The notes beneath the pieces were generated by a model. It did no database searches. It saw nothing but the letters and a program-made list of their open reading frames with translations, and was not told where the DNA came from. Made by a program: the position numbers and the translations under genes. Source: Brachypterus glaber (lineage: Eukaryota > Arthropoda > Insecta > Coleoptera > Kateretidae). Taken from it: a stretch of 64,000 nt of DNA. The stretch is taken from positions 39,571,229 through 39,635,228 of the forward strand of contig OY294047.1 of NCBI GenBank assembly GCA_958510825.1, in the 5' to 3' direction. Positions 45,284 to 56,554 of this stretch are shown in pieces; position 1 is the stretch's first letter, and every line of letters starts with the position of its first letter.

Positions 45284-45552
45284 CACTGAAAAAAAAAAGT
45301 TTGTTTGCGTCAACTAAATATTTCGTTGGATATGGACAAATAAATATTTGGTTGTGACAAATAAATTTTATTTCTGTCAAATAAATTTTATTTCTGTCAA
45401 ATAAAACATTTTTTTCCCATTAATAAATCATTTTGAAATTAAAATTATTTGTTTACATGAACTTAATATTTATTTGACCCAAATAAAATTTATTTGACAC
45501 AACCAAATATTTATTTGTCCATATCCAACCAAATATTTAGTTTTTTTCAGTG
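45284..45552. mobile_element. CACTG-ended MITE with TA duplication (269 bp)
   Basis: CACTGAAAAAAAAAAG / TTTTTTTCAGTG ends have TA outside. TTGGATATGGACAAATAAAT and its inverse form inner arms. An internal 21-bp unit (ATAAATTTTATTTCTGTCAA) is duplicated in tandem at about 45362-45405. Confidence 0.85.
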
Positions 45553-46189
45553 TATGTAGGTACGTGGTACTTTTTATGTTATGTTATTTATGTATACTAT
45601 CTAGTCTTTAAGACCAGAAGTTAGTAATTATTAATTTACCTATTGTTATGTATGCATATTGTCATGTATTTATAATTTTCTTTAAAATTTATTCATCCCA
45701 ATCCAAGTTAAATTTTTATCTACAATAAGACCTAAATAATTTTGTAAAACATTGCCAATAAAATATATTTTATAAATTTTTAGAATGATAGTAGTAGTGT
45801 TTAATATTCTTTCCACTTCAGGGGTAATTTTTGCCAAAAAATTCCCCCCTTTCAGAATTAGTTCTAGATATTTTATTGATTTTTATTTTTTTAATTTTTA
45901 AAAATACCTAAAATAGAATAGTATTTGAAGAATATAGTTATAAAAAAACTCCATACCTATAATATCAATATAAAAAATTGGTACAATAATATCCTTCAAG
46001 GATATACATAAAAACATAGAATGTATCAAATCAAATAACCATACAGCAACCAATAAGGTGATCTAATAAAACTAAATTAGCGGAATAGATCGCCGATAGC
46101 ATATTTTTTTCAGCAAAAACTCCCAATGCTTAACCTGAACGGCTTTAATCTCAAACATCCCGTGTACTATAGCCGATTTGCCGTCAAAA

Positions 46190-46690
46190 CAAACGTTTTA
46201 TGCGCTCGTCATAGTCCTTATACGTCGTAAAACGAAGTAGGAGATAAAGCGTACGTCGTAACTTTCTCCACATAAGTGATTCTTAATCGATTTTCGGTCT
46301 TATCAACGACGCGCAGCCAACTTTCTCTTTCGCTTACTACCGCACGGAGAGCATGCAGTTTCTAGCATACGTGCGTCGGCACCGGTCGCTGGCCAATAGC
46401 AGGACTGTAATGGCCTCCGCATGGTTCGTTACGTTACCGGCAGATAGCAGCTAAATAGCACGTCGTAAATTTTATTTATTTCCCGCCCATTTGCCCCGCA
46501 AAGGCGGTTCTTTGGATTTTGACGTCATAGTAACGGCCCCACCTAACGTTGCAAGAACTTTACAATACAACGTAGGCTGTTCATCGAGTGTTTACTATGA
46601 TTTTACCGCGGGTAAAATTTTAGCGGCAATATGCAGCGTGTGCCACACGTTGCTATACTCACAAAAATTATGCACGCTTTTGAAAGCATT
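46190..46690. promoter_or_regulatory. CpG-rich promoter-like island
   Basis: The densest CpG stretch of the window. It holds a perfect CRE TGACGTCA (46520-46527), an E2F-type TTTCCCGCC (46480), CCAAT (46393), three ACGTCGTAA motifs (about 46222, 46254, 46460) and an ATTTTACC-GCG-GGTAAAAT inverted pair (about 46600). No convincing coding exon adjoins it in either direction; the 68-codon frame at 46491 starts with TTG. It could be a promoter of a minus- or plus-strand gene, or GC-rich transposon DNA. Confidence 0.4.
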
Positions 46691-47227
46691 TAGATAAACT
46701 TTATGTTCCTACTTTGGATACCTTTAATACTTACTATACCCTCTTACGAAATGTTTGTTTTAAAAAAATAAATATTTCCTTTAACTGCTTTTTACTAAGC
46801 GAAATGTTGCATAGCGAAGGTCAAAAATTACAACTTTTTTTAGTCTAAAAATGTAACTAAAAGTCCTCACTTTTGTAAGCAAAAAAAGTCCCCGCCTTTT
46901 TGTGAAATATGCAACTTTTGTATTTTGAATCTATAAAATATGCAACTTTTTTTTTGGATCAGTGCAATATGCAAATTTACAAAATAGTTGAAAGGACGCT
47001 CTAAAATTAACAATAATAAAAAAACCGGAGCTACCTATAGGCACAAAAAATGCTGCGAAGATGAAACAATTCGTTTCCCTTGAGTTTTTTATCTTTACTT
47101 AGTTATTTCAAAATGATCAAAATTTGCGTTACGTAATACTTGAACGTTTCTTTATTTAATAAACTATAATTTTGTATGAGATTATTTTTTACAGAGAAAA
47201 AATATATTATAATTATTTATACTTTAA

Positions 47228-47660
47228 ATTACTGCTGCCAACAAAATAATACTTTCCTCTATAGGCGTAGGTACATTAAAATCAAAAACAAAAAAAAAAT
47301 AAAAAAAAAAAATAAAAAAAAAGTTTTTTCGTAAAACGAAATAAATTGAAAAAAAAATATGTTTTATTAAAAAAAATTGTTTTTACCCCATTTTACCCCC
47401 TTACCCCAACCCGATTTTTATGAAAAACAATCCCAGCCTAGAAGTTTGGATAATCAACCTGTGGTCCAAATTTGAAGTCTTTAGCCCGAAGCGTTCTTGA
47501 GTTATCGCGGTCATAAATTTCCCGGACACACATACCGACAAAACGACAGACAGAATTTTTTATTGACGGAAATCATATTATTTGGATATAAAACATCCAG
47601 AAACTTAAAAAAAAGCAATACAAATTTTAAGATTTTTTTTTACTAACGCGAGACTTTCCT
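47228..47660 (+). repeat. Dispersed repeat DR-1, longer copy
   Basis: It begins CTGCTGCCAACAAAATAATA then CTTTCCTCTATAGGCGTAGG. After an A/T tract it carries AAAAACAATCCCAGC, GTGGTCCAAATTTGAAGTCT, GAGTTATCGCGG and ATTTCCCGGACACAC. The first part recurs at 63941-64000 and the second at 19005-19260. Confidence 0.8.
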
Positions 47661-47844
47661 TGGGGAAAGTAAAAATGTTAACATTATCATAAAAATAACT
47701 AACTGTATTATCCCCAAAAAAATGGAACAAACTTTATTCGGAAAATGCGATAAAATGCAAAACTTGAATTTATTTGTTATCAATAATTGTTTTTTTTTTT
47801 TTGGTAATACTTACAAACAATATGTTTTTAGATATTATTTTATT

Positions 47845-48260
47845 TCTTTCGTAACTGGTTATATTTGAGAATTTGATCTTTTTTTTTGATCATTTTAGAA
47901 TATAAAAAAAATACTAAACTTTATATGAAGCTGAAGTTAGCAACGTTTTTTTGCAACGAAAATTTAAATAGTATATTAAAGTACTAGTTTTATAATATAC
48001 GTTTTTATAGTTGTACTCGTGCGCTAAAAACGTATTATGGAATAAGTGCTTTAATATTCTATTTGAATTTTCGATGCAAAAAAAAGTTGTAAACTTCAGC
48101 TTCGTAATTTTATGACATTTATAAGTGATTTTTTACATGTTTTGTTAAGTAATCGTACCTTCTTATTAAACTTATTATTTATTGTTCGTATAAATTAAAA
48201 AAAAAAATACCAAGATAAAAAGGCTTTCCAAAGCACACATAAGAATTAATTTAATTACCT
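47845..48260 (+). repeat. Duplicated segment, copy A
   Basis: GTAACTGGTTATATTTGAGA, CTAAACTTTAT, GATTTTTTACATGTTTT, TCGTACCTTCTTATTAAACT and ACCAAGATAAAAAGGCTTTC follow in the same order as in copy B (49400-50105). The two differ by insertions. Confidence 0.85.
47926..48104. mobile_element. Foldback element inside copy A
   Basis: TGAAGCTGAAGTTAGCAACG ... and AAGTTGTAAACTTCAGCTTC are inverted ends; arms continue through GAAAATTTAAATAGTATATT. It is absent from copy B at this point. TA lies next to both ends. Confidence 0.85.
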
Positions 48261-48468
48261 ATGGCCAATTAAATTATTTGCTTGTGAGTAATAAATTTTA
48301 TTTCTGTTAAATAAACTATTTTGTTTCAATTAATAATTGATTTTGAAATTAAAATATTTATTAACATGAGTTAAATGTTTATTTGACTAAAATAAATTTT
48401 ATTACCCAAAACTCAATAATTTAATTGGCTATATGCAAATAAATCTAAAAAAATCTTTTTTTTCAGTG
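48259..48468. mobile_element. CACTG-family MITE, left end lost
   Basis: Related in sequence and internal symmetry to 26697-26927 and 45284-45552 (GGCCAATTAAATTATTTG ... AATAATTTAATTGGC ... TTTTTTCAGTG-TA), but starting without its CACTG end. Confidence 0.75.
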
Positions 48469-48727
48469 TACAATGTACATGTTGTATTTTAAAAATGTTA
48501 AAATAGGTACTTTATACTTAGTGCAGTACCGCGCTAGTCAGTACCTACTGCAGTAAGTGACTAAACTATTAACAGAACCATATAAAAATGGACAAAAAAG
48601 GTTTTAGTTTAGCAATTGGGAATGTAATTAAATTAACCAAATTAAAGAATATGCCTGTATTAAGATAAGTAATAAAACAATCTAAGTTGGTTTGACATAT
48701 TATAAATCGTTAAAAAATAATCTTCCG

Positions 48728-48884
48728 AATTACACATGAATCTTCGAATTATCGGGAAAAATTCACAGTTTTCATTCAAATTTGCTGTGTAGGGCGATGC
48801 CCCGGTCGTAATTATTTCCAGACAGAAAATTTTCATAAAAACAGCGAATTTTTCCCGAATAATTCTCAGCCTCTTGTGTAATTA
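48728..48884. mobile_element. Foldback element (157 bp)
   Basis: TTACACATGAATCTTCGAAT and TATCGGGAAAAATTC (left) mirror GAATTTTTCCCGAATAATTC and CCTCTTGTGTAATTA (right). The loop contains GCGATGCCCCGG. Confidence 0.8.
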
Positions 48885-49399
48885 TATACGAAAATTCATA
48901 ATCTATGAATTTCAAGAAACTTCTACAAGTTTGCTTATAAAAACTTTTGTCTTTCGATGACTAATTTGGTTAAAAACAATTTTACATACAACATGGCTAT
49001 TTTTGAATACAACTTGATTATAATTATTATAATGAGAAAATGATTTTAACATAAAACTGTTGGAAATTTGCTCTTTAAAAAAACTGTTTATATGCATTTT
49101 TATCGTAAGATGCATATTTACCGAGATAACTGCACTCACCCCTAAAATTCAAGGGAGCGGACAGCCCTTAGGGATTGTCTATAAATTACGTAATTCAATT
49201 TTTCGAATTATTTGACCCCCCTCCCCCCGTGTCACAAGCTGTCACATTTACTAACATGTAATAATATCAAAATTGGTAATTTTTTCCTAACTTTATGATA
49301 CAGAATTTCGGGTTATAATTGCATAATGCAAGATGCTATAAGGTTAAAAATGATACATAGGGTAAGCTCGCTATAATCGTACCACCTTTTTTTGTATTT
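48885..49399. other. Gene-free stretch
   Basis: No supported gene. ATTACGTAATTC and GACCCCCCTCCCCCC (49187-49227) recall the ACGTAA/poly-C repeat family. A strong minus-strand donor (TTTTAGG|GGTGAGT region, 49132-49142) has no matching open exon. Confidence 0.45.
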
Positions 49400-50105
49400 T
49401 TTGTAATTGGTTATATTTTAGACTTTGCTCTTTATTTTAAGTTAAGTATAATCATTTTTGAACATAATTTTTTTTTTACTAAACTTCATAACATTTACAC
49501 GGAAAAAAAAAATTATAGCTAGGAGCGCTATAACACACATACCAAGCAAATTATAATCGCTTATTATATAAATACAAGGCTTTCTCTTACAATTATGGCA
49601 GTCAGTGTAAAAATTTATATGAAATACTTTAATTGTTTAGTGAATAATAAAATATAACAAATAGTATGGCATTTATAGCTTAAATAGATTTAATTATTGT
49701 CCGTGCTAATAATTTTTATAATATAATAAAATTTCTGTAAATTTATAATAGTGCCTATAATAAATATAATCGTGTCTGTAATATATATAATCGTTTCCAA
49801 TTTATCTTTAACATTATTAGTTATTATGTCCCTTATAATCTATAGCTTAAATCACTATAATTTGCCACTGTTACCAAATATCTTATAATGTATAGCGCAG
49901 AGCCCACTAATTTCTTTCCGTGTATAATCAGTTTTTTACATGTTTTATTAAGGTAGGATTTGGGAACCTGGTTGCCTAAATCGTACCTTCTTAATAAACT
50001 TACCGCAATTATTTATTGTTGGTTTAAATTAAAAAAATAATGCCAAGATAAAAAGGCTTTCCCATTTACTAATTAGAATTTATTTAATTACCCATGAATT
50101 TAACG
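49400..50105 (+). repeat. Duplicated segment, copy B
   Basis: The second copy of the 47845-48260 segment. It carries its own insertion (49498-49922) and an extra ~25 bp (GGTAGGATTTGGGAACCTGG) near 49955. Confidence 0.85.
49498..49922. mobile_element. CACGG-ended MITE with TA duplication (425 bp)
   Basis: CACGGAAAAAAAAAATTA / TAATTTCTTTCCGTG ends have TA directly outside. Copy A provides the empty site, with the sequence ACATTTATAAGTG uninterrupted. The interior is rich in TATAATCG repeats. TA target and simple ends suggest Tc1/mariner mobilisation. Confidence 0.85.
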
Positions 50106-51739
50106 GACTTCACGGGTAGTAATTTTTAATTTATTTTTAATTGTCAATAACTAGAATAAATGCCTACTTTCAAAATTTTGCTAATATTCCTCCAGATCTG
50201 CAGACAATTTTCATTAAAATGTTGTAAAATATCTAATATTTTTAAGCTAAATTACAGCTACAATAAAATTGAACTACTTTATTTATTTAAGTTTTTGAAT
50301 TTTTAAAATGGGTAAAAAAGGATTTTATGTTTTGTATTGTTACCTGATCATTGCATGGTATACAAAGAATAGAATTAAAACTGGTTTCTTTGAAATCCCA
50401 TAAAAAAACTGTTTCCTACAATCTCGATTCACAAAACTTTTACGAAAGTTTTATTCTTATTTTAGGTATGTATAATAGGTATACCGACTGAGGTAATGTT
50501 TCTTAAAAAGTAAATTTTCTTAAAATCGTGAATCCAAGAAACTCCATTTTAATGAAATTAATTAAGGATACGGGTTTTCGCTAAAATTTTCAATGCACCT
50601 TTAATTAGCTTTACAGTCTAAAATTTTTTTAAACATAACATGTTTTTATTTTTGATAAACTTTTGCCTTTTAGACTAAACTAAATATATTAATTATTAGC
50701 TAATAATGATAAAAGAGGATATTATCTAATGATGACGAATGGCTTCTGTATTTCCGTTAAGATGATTAAGAAAAACAGCCATAAATAAATACAAAGTAAG
50801 CATTGTTAGTCGAAACTAAAGAGAGTAAGTCACAAAAAAGTCTCGCAAGTCATATTAAAATATAGGCCGTACCTACAAATAAATAAACTTACACATTCGT
50901 TTCGAATCTTTGCTTACAGCGGCAAACACGAAACAGCCATAAAAATAAAGTTTATAGCCGCACGCATCCATAAATCAGTTACAAATTTAAAAATTTTTAA
51001 GAAAGATATTTTCCCAAAATATCATCAAATATATTGTACAAGTTTTTTATAAATAAACAGTGAAATATATGCATATTATAACAATAACAACTAAATAATA
51101 TAAACAGCGCATGAATCGTTTTAGGACCATCAAGAGCTGTTTAATGAATCACATTGGATTTTTAGTATGTAATGATGTTTCCTTACTATTTTATGACAAT
51201 TTTCTGAAAGGCTTATTTTGTTACTAATGTGTTATCTCTCATTAGACCATAATATGATATTATTAATATCTAATATTGGATGGTATTACATTTTGATATC
51301 AATTTATCTTCTATTTTACTTTTTTTTACTAATGATCAATGTGAATTTGCTAACCATAATCATCATCTATTCCTTTTCATCCAATTTATTCTTTTGTGTT
51401 ATCTATCTATCTTGTTTTACATATCGTCAATCCAGCACTCCTGTTTTTTCTGTAGCTTGATTTTGGTTTAAACATTTTAATAAAAAATCAATTTTTTACC
51501 ATGTTCCTAAATTTTTAGTTATTAACCTGGCCTTCCTATACAATGAGTAAGAGGATATTGAGGCACCCTCCCCTGATTACAAATTGTCTTGAGCTGCTTT
51601 TCAGACAAGGTGCAAAAAGAGACAAAAATATTTTGAAGGTAGGATGTCCAAACCCTTTAAAAACTAGAAAACATAGTAAAGTAGCACGGATTAAGGGTGT
51701 CCCCCATGGAAAAAATTCATAACGACGTATATGGTTGTT
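50106..51739. other. Gene-free stretch
   Basis: Nothing supported; the two overlapping 60-80-codon ORFs at 51218-51471 are Ile/Leu/Phe-rich with no splice context. Confidence 0.5.
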
Positions 51740-51990
51740 AAAATTTTAAATATAAATAATGCATTGGTTTTACTTTTAATTTGAGTCAGTGGAAAAATAA
51801 ATTTTAATTACAAAATTGACTAAATACAGGGTAAAGATAATTTAATTTAATATATTTAATATATTAAATTTAATTAAATTATCTTCATCGTTGACTTCAC
51901 CCTGTATTTAGTCAATTTTGTAATTAAAATTTATTTTTGCACTGACTCAAATTTAATTTAAACCAATAAATAATTTATACTTAAAATTTT
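51740..51990. mobile_element. Near-perfect foldback element (251 bp)
   Basis: Arms of about 100 bp (AAAATTTTAA..., TTTGAGTCAGTG, AATTACAAAATTGACTAAAT, ACAGGGTRAAG) meet at an AT-only centre (TTAATATATTTAATATATTAA region). The high arm identity suggests recent formation or ongoing correction. Confidence 0.9.
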
Positions 51991-54000
51991 ATATTGATGC
52001 AACAAATTTGTTTTGACACTACCTATAACCACAAATAATAAATTATGTATTTGCATTACCATTAATTTGAAATTTAGCCCACCACAAGCGCAAAATTTAT
52101 TGCATAGAACCGAAATTTGTACGTTAAATAAATGTTTTTTGCTGAATACCTTGTTATTTATTTATATAAATTGTACTGTTTGTTTAACAGCCTTTGTTTT
52201 AATGAAAACCAAAATAATATATATTTTTGCATCACATAAAACAGTGGGAGAGTTTTTGAGTAAAAATTACATTTTAATTCCATTAAAGCGGACATGATAA
52301 AACTATGCCATGACGTACGACCAGGGGCATTATGAGATTTTTTTTGTGGGGCAAGTGTCAAGGTAAAATTTGCCGACTGACGAAATAACAAATCATTTTT
52401 TGGTTTGGACTTCTTTTCTTATCTTTAAGAAATTAATTTAATGTTTTTTTTTTGACATAATATATTCGGATAATTATCACTGAAAAATTCTCACTTTATT
52501 ATTATGCCATTTAATCAATCGTGACAGGAATCATGTACATTTTTTAGCCATTTTTAAAACTAAAAATCGCTTCTTTAAAAAATATACAAATATAAAGTTA
52601 TAGATATAGATACAACATTTAATTTTGAAAAGCTACTAGATTAATGCAAAAGTTTATATATTGAGTCTTTTTTCAAAGCTATTGAAATGTGTTTTATACC
52701 TTATTGGACTGTCCAAATACAAAAAAATTGATTTCAAATGCTACTTTTCTTAATTACAAAAAAATCTCCAAAGTTGACCAATAAAGTTTTTTTATGAAAT
52801 TGGTTAGGATTTTTGATTTTCTACATGCATGTGCCCATATTTTGTCCTATATAAATATGTTTTTCATCAAACAAAATATCTGTTGAACTGTGTTTTAAGA
52901 TTGAGTAGATAAGTAATAAATTATACGAAAAATATTTTTTTTTGCAGTTTATTTAAATGGTTTCAATCTAAGATAATATTTCAGGTTTTCCAATTTGTAT
53001 GCTTTTCAGGAAACTTCAGAAAAACGAAGTTTATAGTTTCCAATTTATAAATCCACTAAATTTTAACTTGAACTTATTTGAAAGATGAAATACTGATTCT
53101 GATTTACATTTTTTTTCCTTAAAAGTTTGTTTTTCTTTATGGTCGCAAAATTTTTGACCTTTTTTTTAGAAATGAGCATAAAAAAAGTTAAAGTATTTTA
53201 AATTGACTTTTTTTGTAACAATGTCTACAGAAAATGTTTCATAATTTTCAATTAAATGAAATTGTCTTGATAACAAAGTACAGGCTACTTAAAAAGCTTT
53301 ATCCCCGTAACAACTAAATAAATTATGATTAATTAAATATAAATTATAGTTATTTATTTCTGGAGTTTTGACAAAGAAATTATTTTATATTAAAGAGTTC
53401 CATTACGATTGGTAATAGTTAAAATCAATTTTAAATCCATCTGAAAATAAATTATATTTTCAGATATTTACCTATTTTTATAGCCCATAAATCCAAGAGA
53501 TTCCTCATCACACCCATTTGAGCAAATAAAAAACTATTTTAAAACATGTCATCGACCATTGGATGTGAAAAATTTACGACTTTATAATTTCTAAAACCAA
53601 TCGTATCACACCCCATGCATAAATCGTCTAAATTCATTTAAAATCCAATTGTAAAAATTTCGATTGTCAAATTTAAAAACGTATCATCAATAGGAACTCC
53701 TAGTCTGTAGAAAATGGCTTTCGTATAAAAACAAGCTAATAGTGTATAAAATGCTTCGCATTTTATGAAATGGTCTTCACAATGGATTGTGTATCTTTGT
53801 GGATGCAGGATCCAGGATACTAGATTTCAGGATACTGCAAAGGATTTAAGTCATCAAAGCAATTAGCAAGCTTTTAAAGTAAAAAATATGAGAGAAAAAG
53901 TAAGAAAAATAGAGACATTTCCAATATGTAAGCGCGAGGGCTTTCGTAAGGTTTCTATTTGAAGAGAAGCGTGTGAAATAGGATTTTTAATTGGACTCAC
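51991..54000. other. Gene-free stretch
   Basis: No supported gene; the ORFs at 52013-52391 overlap on opposite strands and lack support. A short imperfect repeat of AGGATAC / TTTCAGGATACTG lies at 53813-53840. Confidence 0.5.
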
Positions 54001-54090
54001 CGAACTAGATGCTTCTTCCTGTGTATAGGGGTACCCCGTGTAGTACTGTCTTGGTACTTTGGATCATGGATGGTTGGATTTTTAGCCCGT
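54001..54090 (-). CDS. Weak internal exon candidate
   Basis: On the minus strand a consensus donor (TAGTTCG|GTGAGT, GT at 54000-53999) ends a block with a single open frame of about 30 codons, including PTIHDPKYQDSTTRGTPIHR. The frame leaves two bases at the donor. No clear acceptor with a pyrimidine tract lies upstream, and the product is not recognised. Confidence 0.2.
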
Positions 54091-54464
54091 ATAATTTAAT
54101 TTAATTTACATTTTATATTTGAACCTAACCTCAAAGTCGGCAAGTGTCTCGATAAGCTGTCAGAGTATTCGACAAAACTAATAATCGCGGCGTTGCCAAT
54201 TCTATTCTATATAGCAGAATGTCGGTACTAAAGCTACTACTACTAGGCAGACAGTTATACAGTAAGATAAATACTTGGTTGCATACTTTAACTATTGTAC
54301 AAATCAACAACATATCACTCATACTAATAAAAACAATCTCGAAAATGCCAAATAATTTTAATAAAAACTTATTATCTTAGTAACATGTTTTTGTAACCTA
54401 ACCCCTTTCACCACTTACCCATTTCATTATTAGCTTTATAGTCAATGAAATTATAATTATTGTA

Positions 54465-54660
54465 CATTATGGATGTTTTCTGTTTAGACTTTACAGAAGC
54501 GTTTGACCATGAACGCTTTTAAATGCCGCTATGCCGATTGGACAGCACAATTATAATGGTTCCTTTATGGCTCTGATCTATCAGGCGAGTTTGATATTTA
54601 CTTTGTCAACTGTGATTTCTCAACGACAGTTGCGATGAAGTTACCAGTGGAACAAAAATA
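54465..54660 (+). pseudogene. LINE reverse-transcriptase fragment (motif A to TSG)
   Basis: MDVFCLDFTEAFDHERF (from 54469) is the metal-binding motif A of a non-LTR reverse transcriptase. Farther on, in shifting frames, WFLYGSDLSGEF and VTSGTK correspond to the usual (W)IxSYLSGR and VTSGVPQG blocks. Stops and frameshifts make it a relic of about 200 bp with no flanking coding sequence. Confidence 0.65.
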
Positions 54661-54737
54661 ACTAAAATATCGAAAATCTCAAACTCACCTTGTTTTGACA
54701 GTTCTAGATAGTATAATTGCAATTATAAAACTACATT

Positions 54738-54860
54738 AGGGAACGGTCAAGTATTACGTAACGCAAAATTTGGCCATTTTTGACCCCCACCCCCCTCATG
54801 TAACGCGGCGTAACATTTTCGAGACCCCCCCACCCCCCATTTGTTACGTAATATTTTTTT
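54738..54860 (+). repeat. GGGAACGGTCAAGTATTACG terminus with poly-C tracts
   Basis: The block is the forward form of the termini at 44401 and 60128, followed by GACCCCCACCCCCC and GACCCCCCCACCCCCC tracts and ACGTAATATT. Confidence 0.65.
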
Positions 54861-56554
54861 TTACAAAAATTGAAAGGAAATTTGGTTGCTTCAGTGTTTT
54901 AACCAAAACCGATCTGATGTTATTTCTGCAACTGGTTAACCGAAAACCGGTTATTGGCCATGGTTTTCCATCTCTAATTTGTTTAAGTAACATTTTTACC
55001 GACACCCCGTGCCGCGAAGAGTATAATAAGAGACCGTGACAAAAGATATAAAACATTCTAAGGTTGGCAAACCTGCGTTTGACAGGAAAGGCGTAATTTG
55101 CGAGTCCCTAATGTTGGGGGGTCGATCTCAACAGCTCTGCGAGTTGGGAATATGAAAATGGGGATTTATTGCATTTAATAAAATAGTAAAAAGTAGTCCC
55201 AACAAAATGTGGTGTTGCCATCAATAATAATACAATATTTAATATTTTAAAATGCGCCAGAGGAGTTCGATTTTGTTTTAAATTACTTTTGTAAGTTTGG
55301 GAGAAAAAGGCTACTCAGTGTAGTACACAATCTATAATGTTTAAGGTTTTAAAAGTAAATGTGAACTGGTTTGTTTTTTTACATTGGTTTCTATTAGGAA
55401 ATCCTCGATAATAAAACAGAATATACTATTTAGCATAAAGAGTTTTAGTCATAATTAGGCAGAACATTTGCGTCTTAAAAAAATTGCTAAAATTTAGTAT
55501 TTCATTTTCGATTATTCTATGAGCCTTTTCGGGATTCTTTGGTTACATATTAGTTATTTTGACGAATAGTATAACCAAAGTACTTTAAGAGCTTCTTTAT
55601 ACATTTAAAGCTCTTTTAAAATGCTTTGATTATATTAATAATAATAATTAATATTAATCATGCCAAATCTTATAACCAATGTATAACCAAAGCATATTTA
55701 TAATTGATTAAAAGTTACTTTTTGTACCACAGTAAATAAAAATTATAATTATCAATGACAGTAGTGATTAATTTTAAAATAGTCATAGAACATTAGTTCA
55801 TTGAGTTAAAACTTATTTCTAAGTTTATCCTGAAGGAAAATCACAAAGCCTTCAATAAATACTTTAGAAATATAATCAATCTATATTGGACAATATTTTT
55901 TTAATAATATTTATTACTAGATACTCTATAAATGCTTTTAAACGTAATAGGTTTCCTAAATTGTCCAAAACAACGATATAATTCAAAAGCAGAACAATTA
56001 AAAGAAACGCTAATGGATCTAGTAAAGCTATTTTTAAACCAAAACCTTATTTGAGGAGCATAATCTCAAAACGGAATAAGATATATTCGGCTCACCTCAG
56101 ATAAAATGATTGTAGTTTCAGCTTCATCATTTTAAAAAATAAAGCCAAAAGAAAAAAAAAATAATAAAAACTAAATTTTACTATTTTTGCATAATAAATT
56201 AAGCTGATGTGGCTACCTTATCTTTCTAAAGAAAAGTTTTTTCGCAACAGTTTGAGAGCAGATGAGAGGATTTTTTTTTTATTTTTACTGGTATAAGTAT
56301 TGTAGAGCTAGAGTTCTACGTACTCAAGTTATGTCATGTAAGTTAAGTTTGTATCAATAAATTTTAGTTTCATTGGCTCAAAAAATGAACATTTCCTTTT
56401 GAAATTTAGCTTCCCATTTAAACACGACCAAAACAATGTTGCGTTCTGAGATTTATCGAGCCGACATTCACGCACATGTAGTTCGACCACAATAAATAAG
56501 ACATTCTGTATTTATGTGGCAATAATTCAGGAATTTGTAAATCAGTCAAATGCT
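54861..56554. other. Gene-free stretch
   Basis: Nothing supported; the 70-89-codon ORFs at 54770-55056 oppose one another and start in the repeat above. Confidence 0.5.

Larger units (their letters stand above)
44401..47150. mobile_element. Possible 2.75-kb element bounded by inverted ~45-bp termini
   Basis: GGGAACGTTCAAGTATTACG then TAACGTAAATTTTGATCATT (44401) has its near-exact inverse at 47108-47150. No transposase ORF lies between. Its contents are a nested MITE (45284-45552) and the CpG-rich island. The two ends could also be independent short repeats. Confidence 0.4.

Noticed and set aside
46491..46697. 68-codon ORF in the CpG-rich island
   Set aside because: Starts with TTG, lacks an ATG in context, and no domain is visible; the island looks regulatory.
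54770..55056. ORFs of 89 (+) and 70 (-) codons
   Set aside because: They arise from poly-C/poly-G repeat ends and oppose each other.
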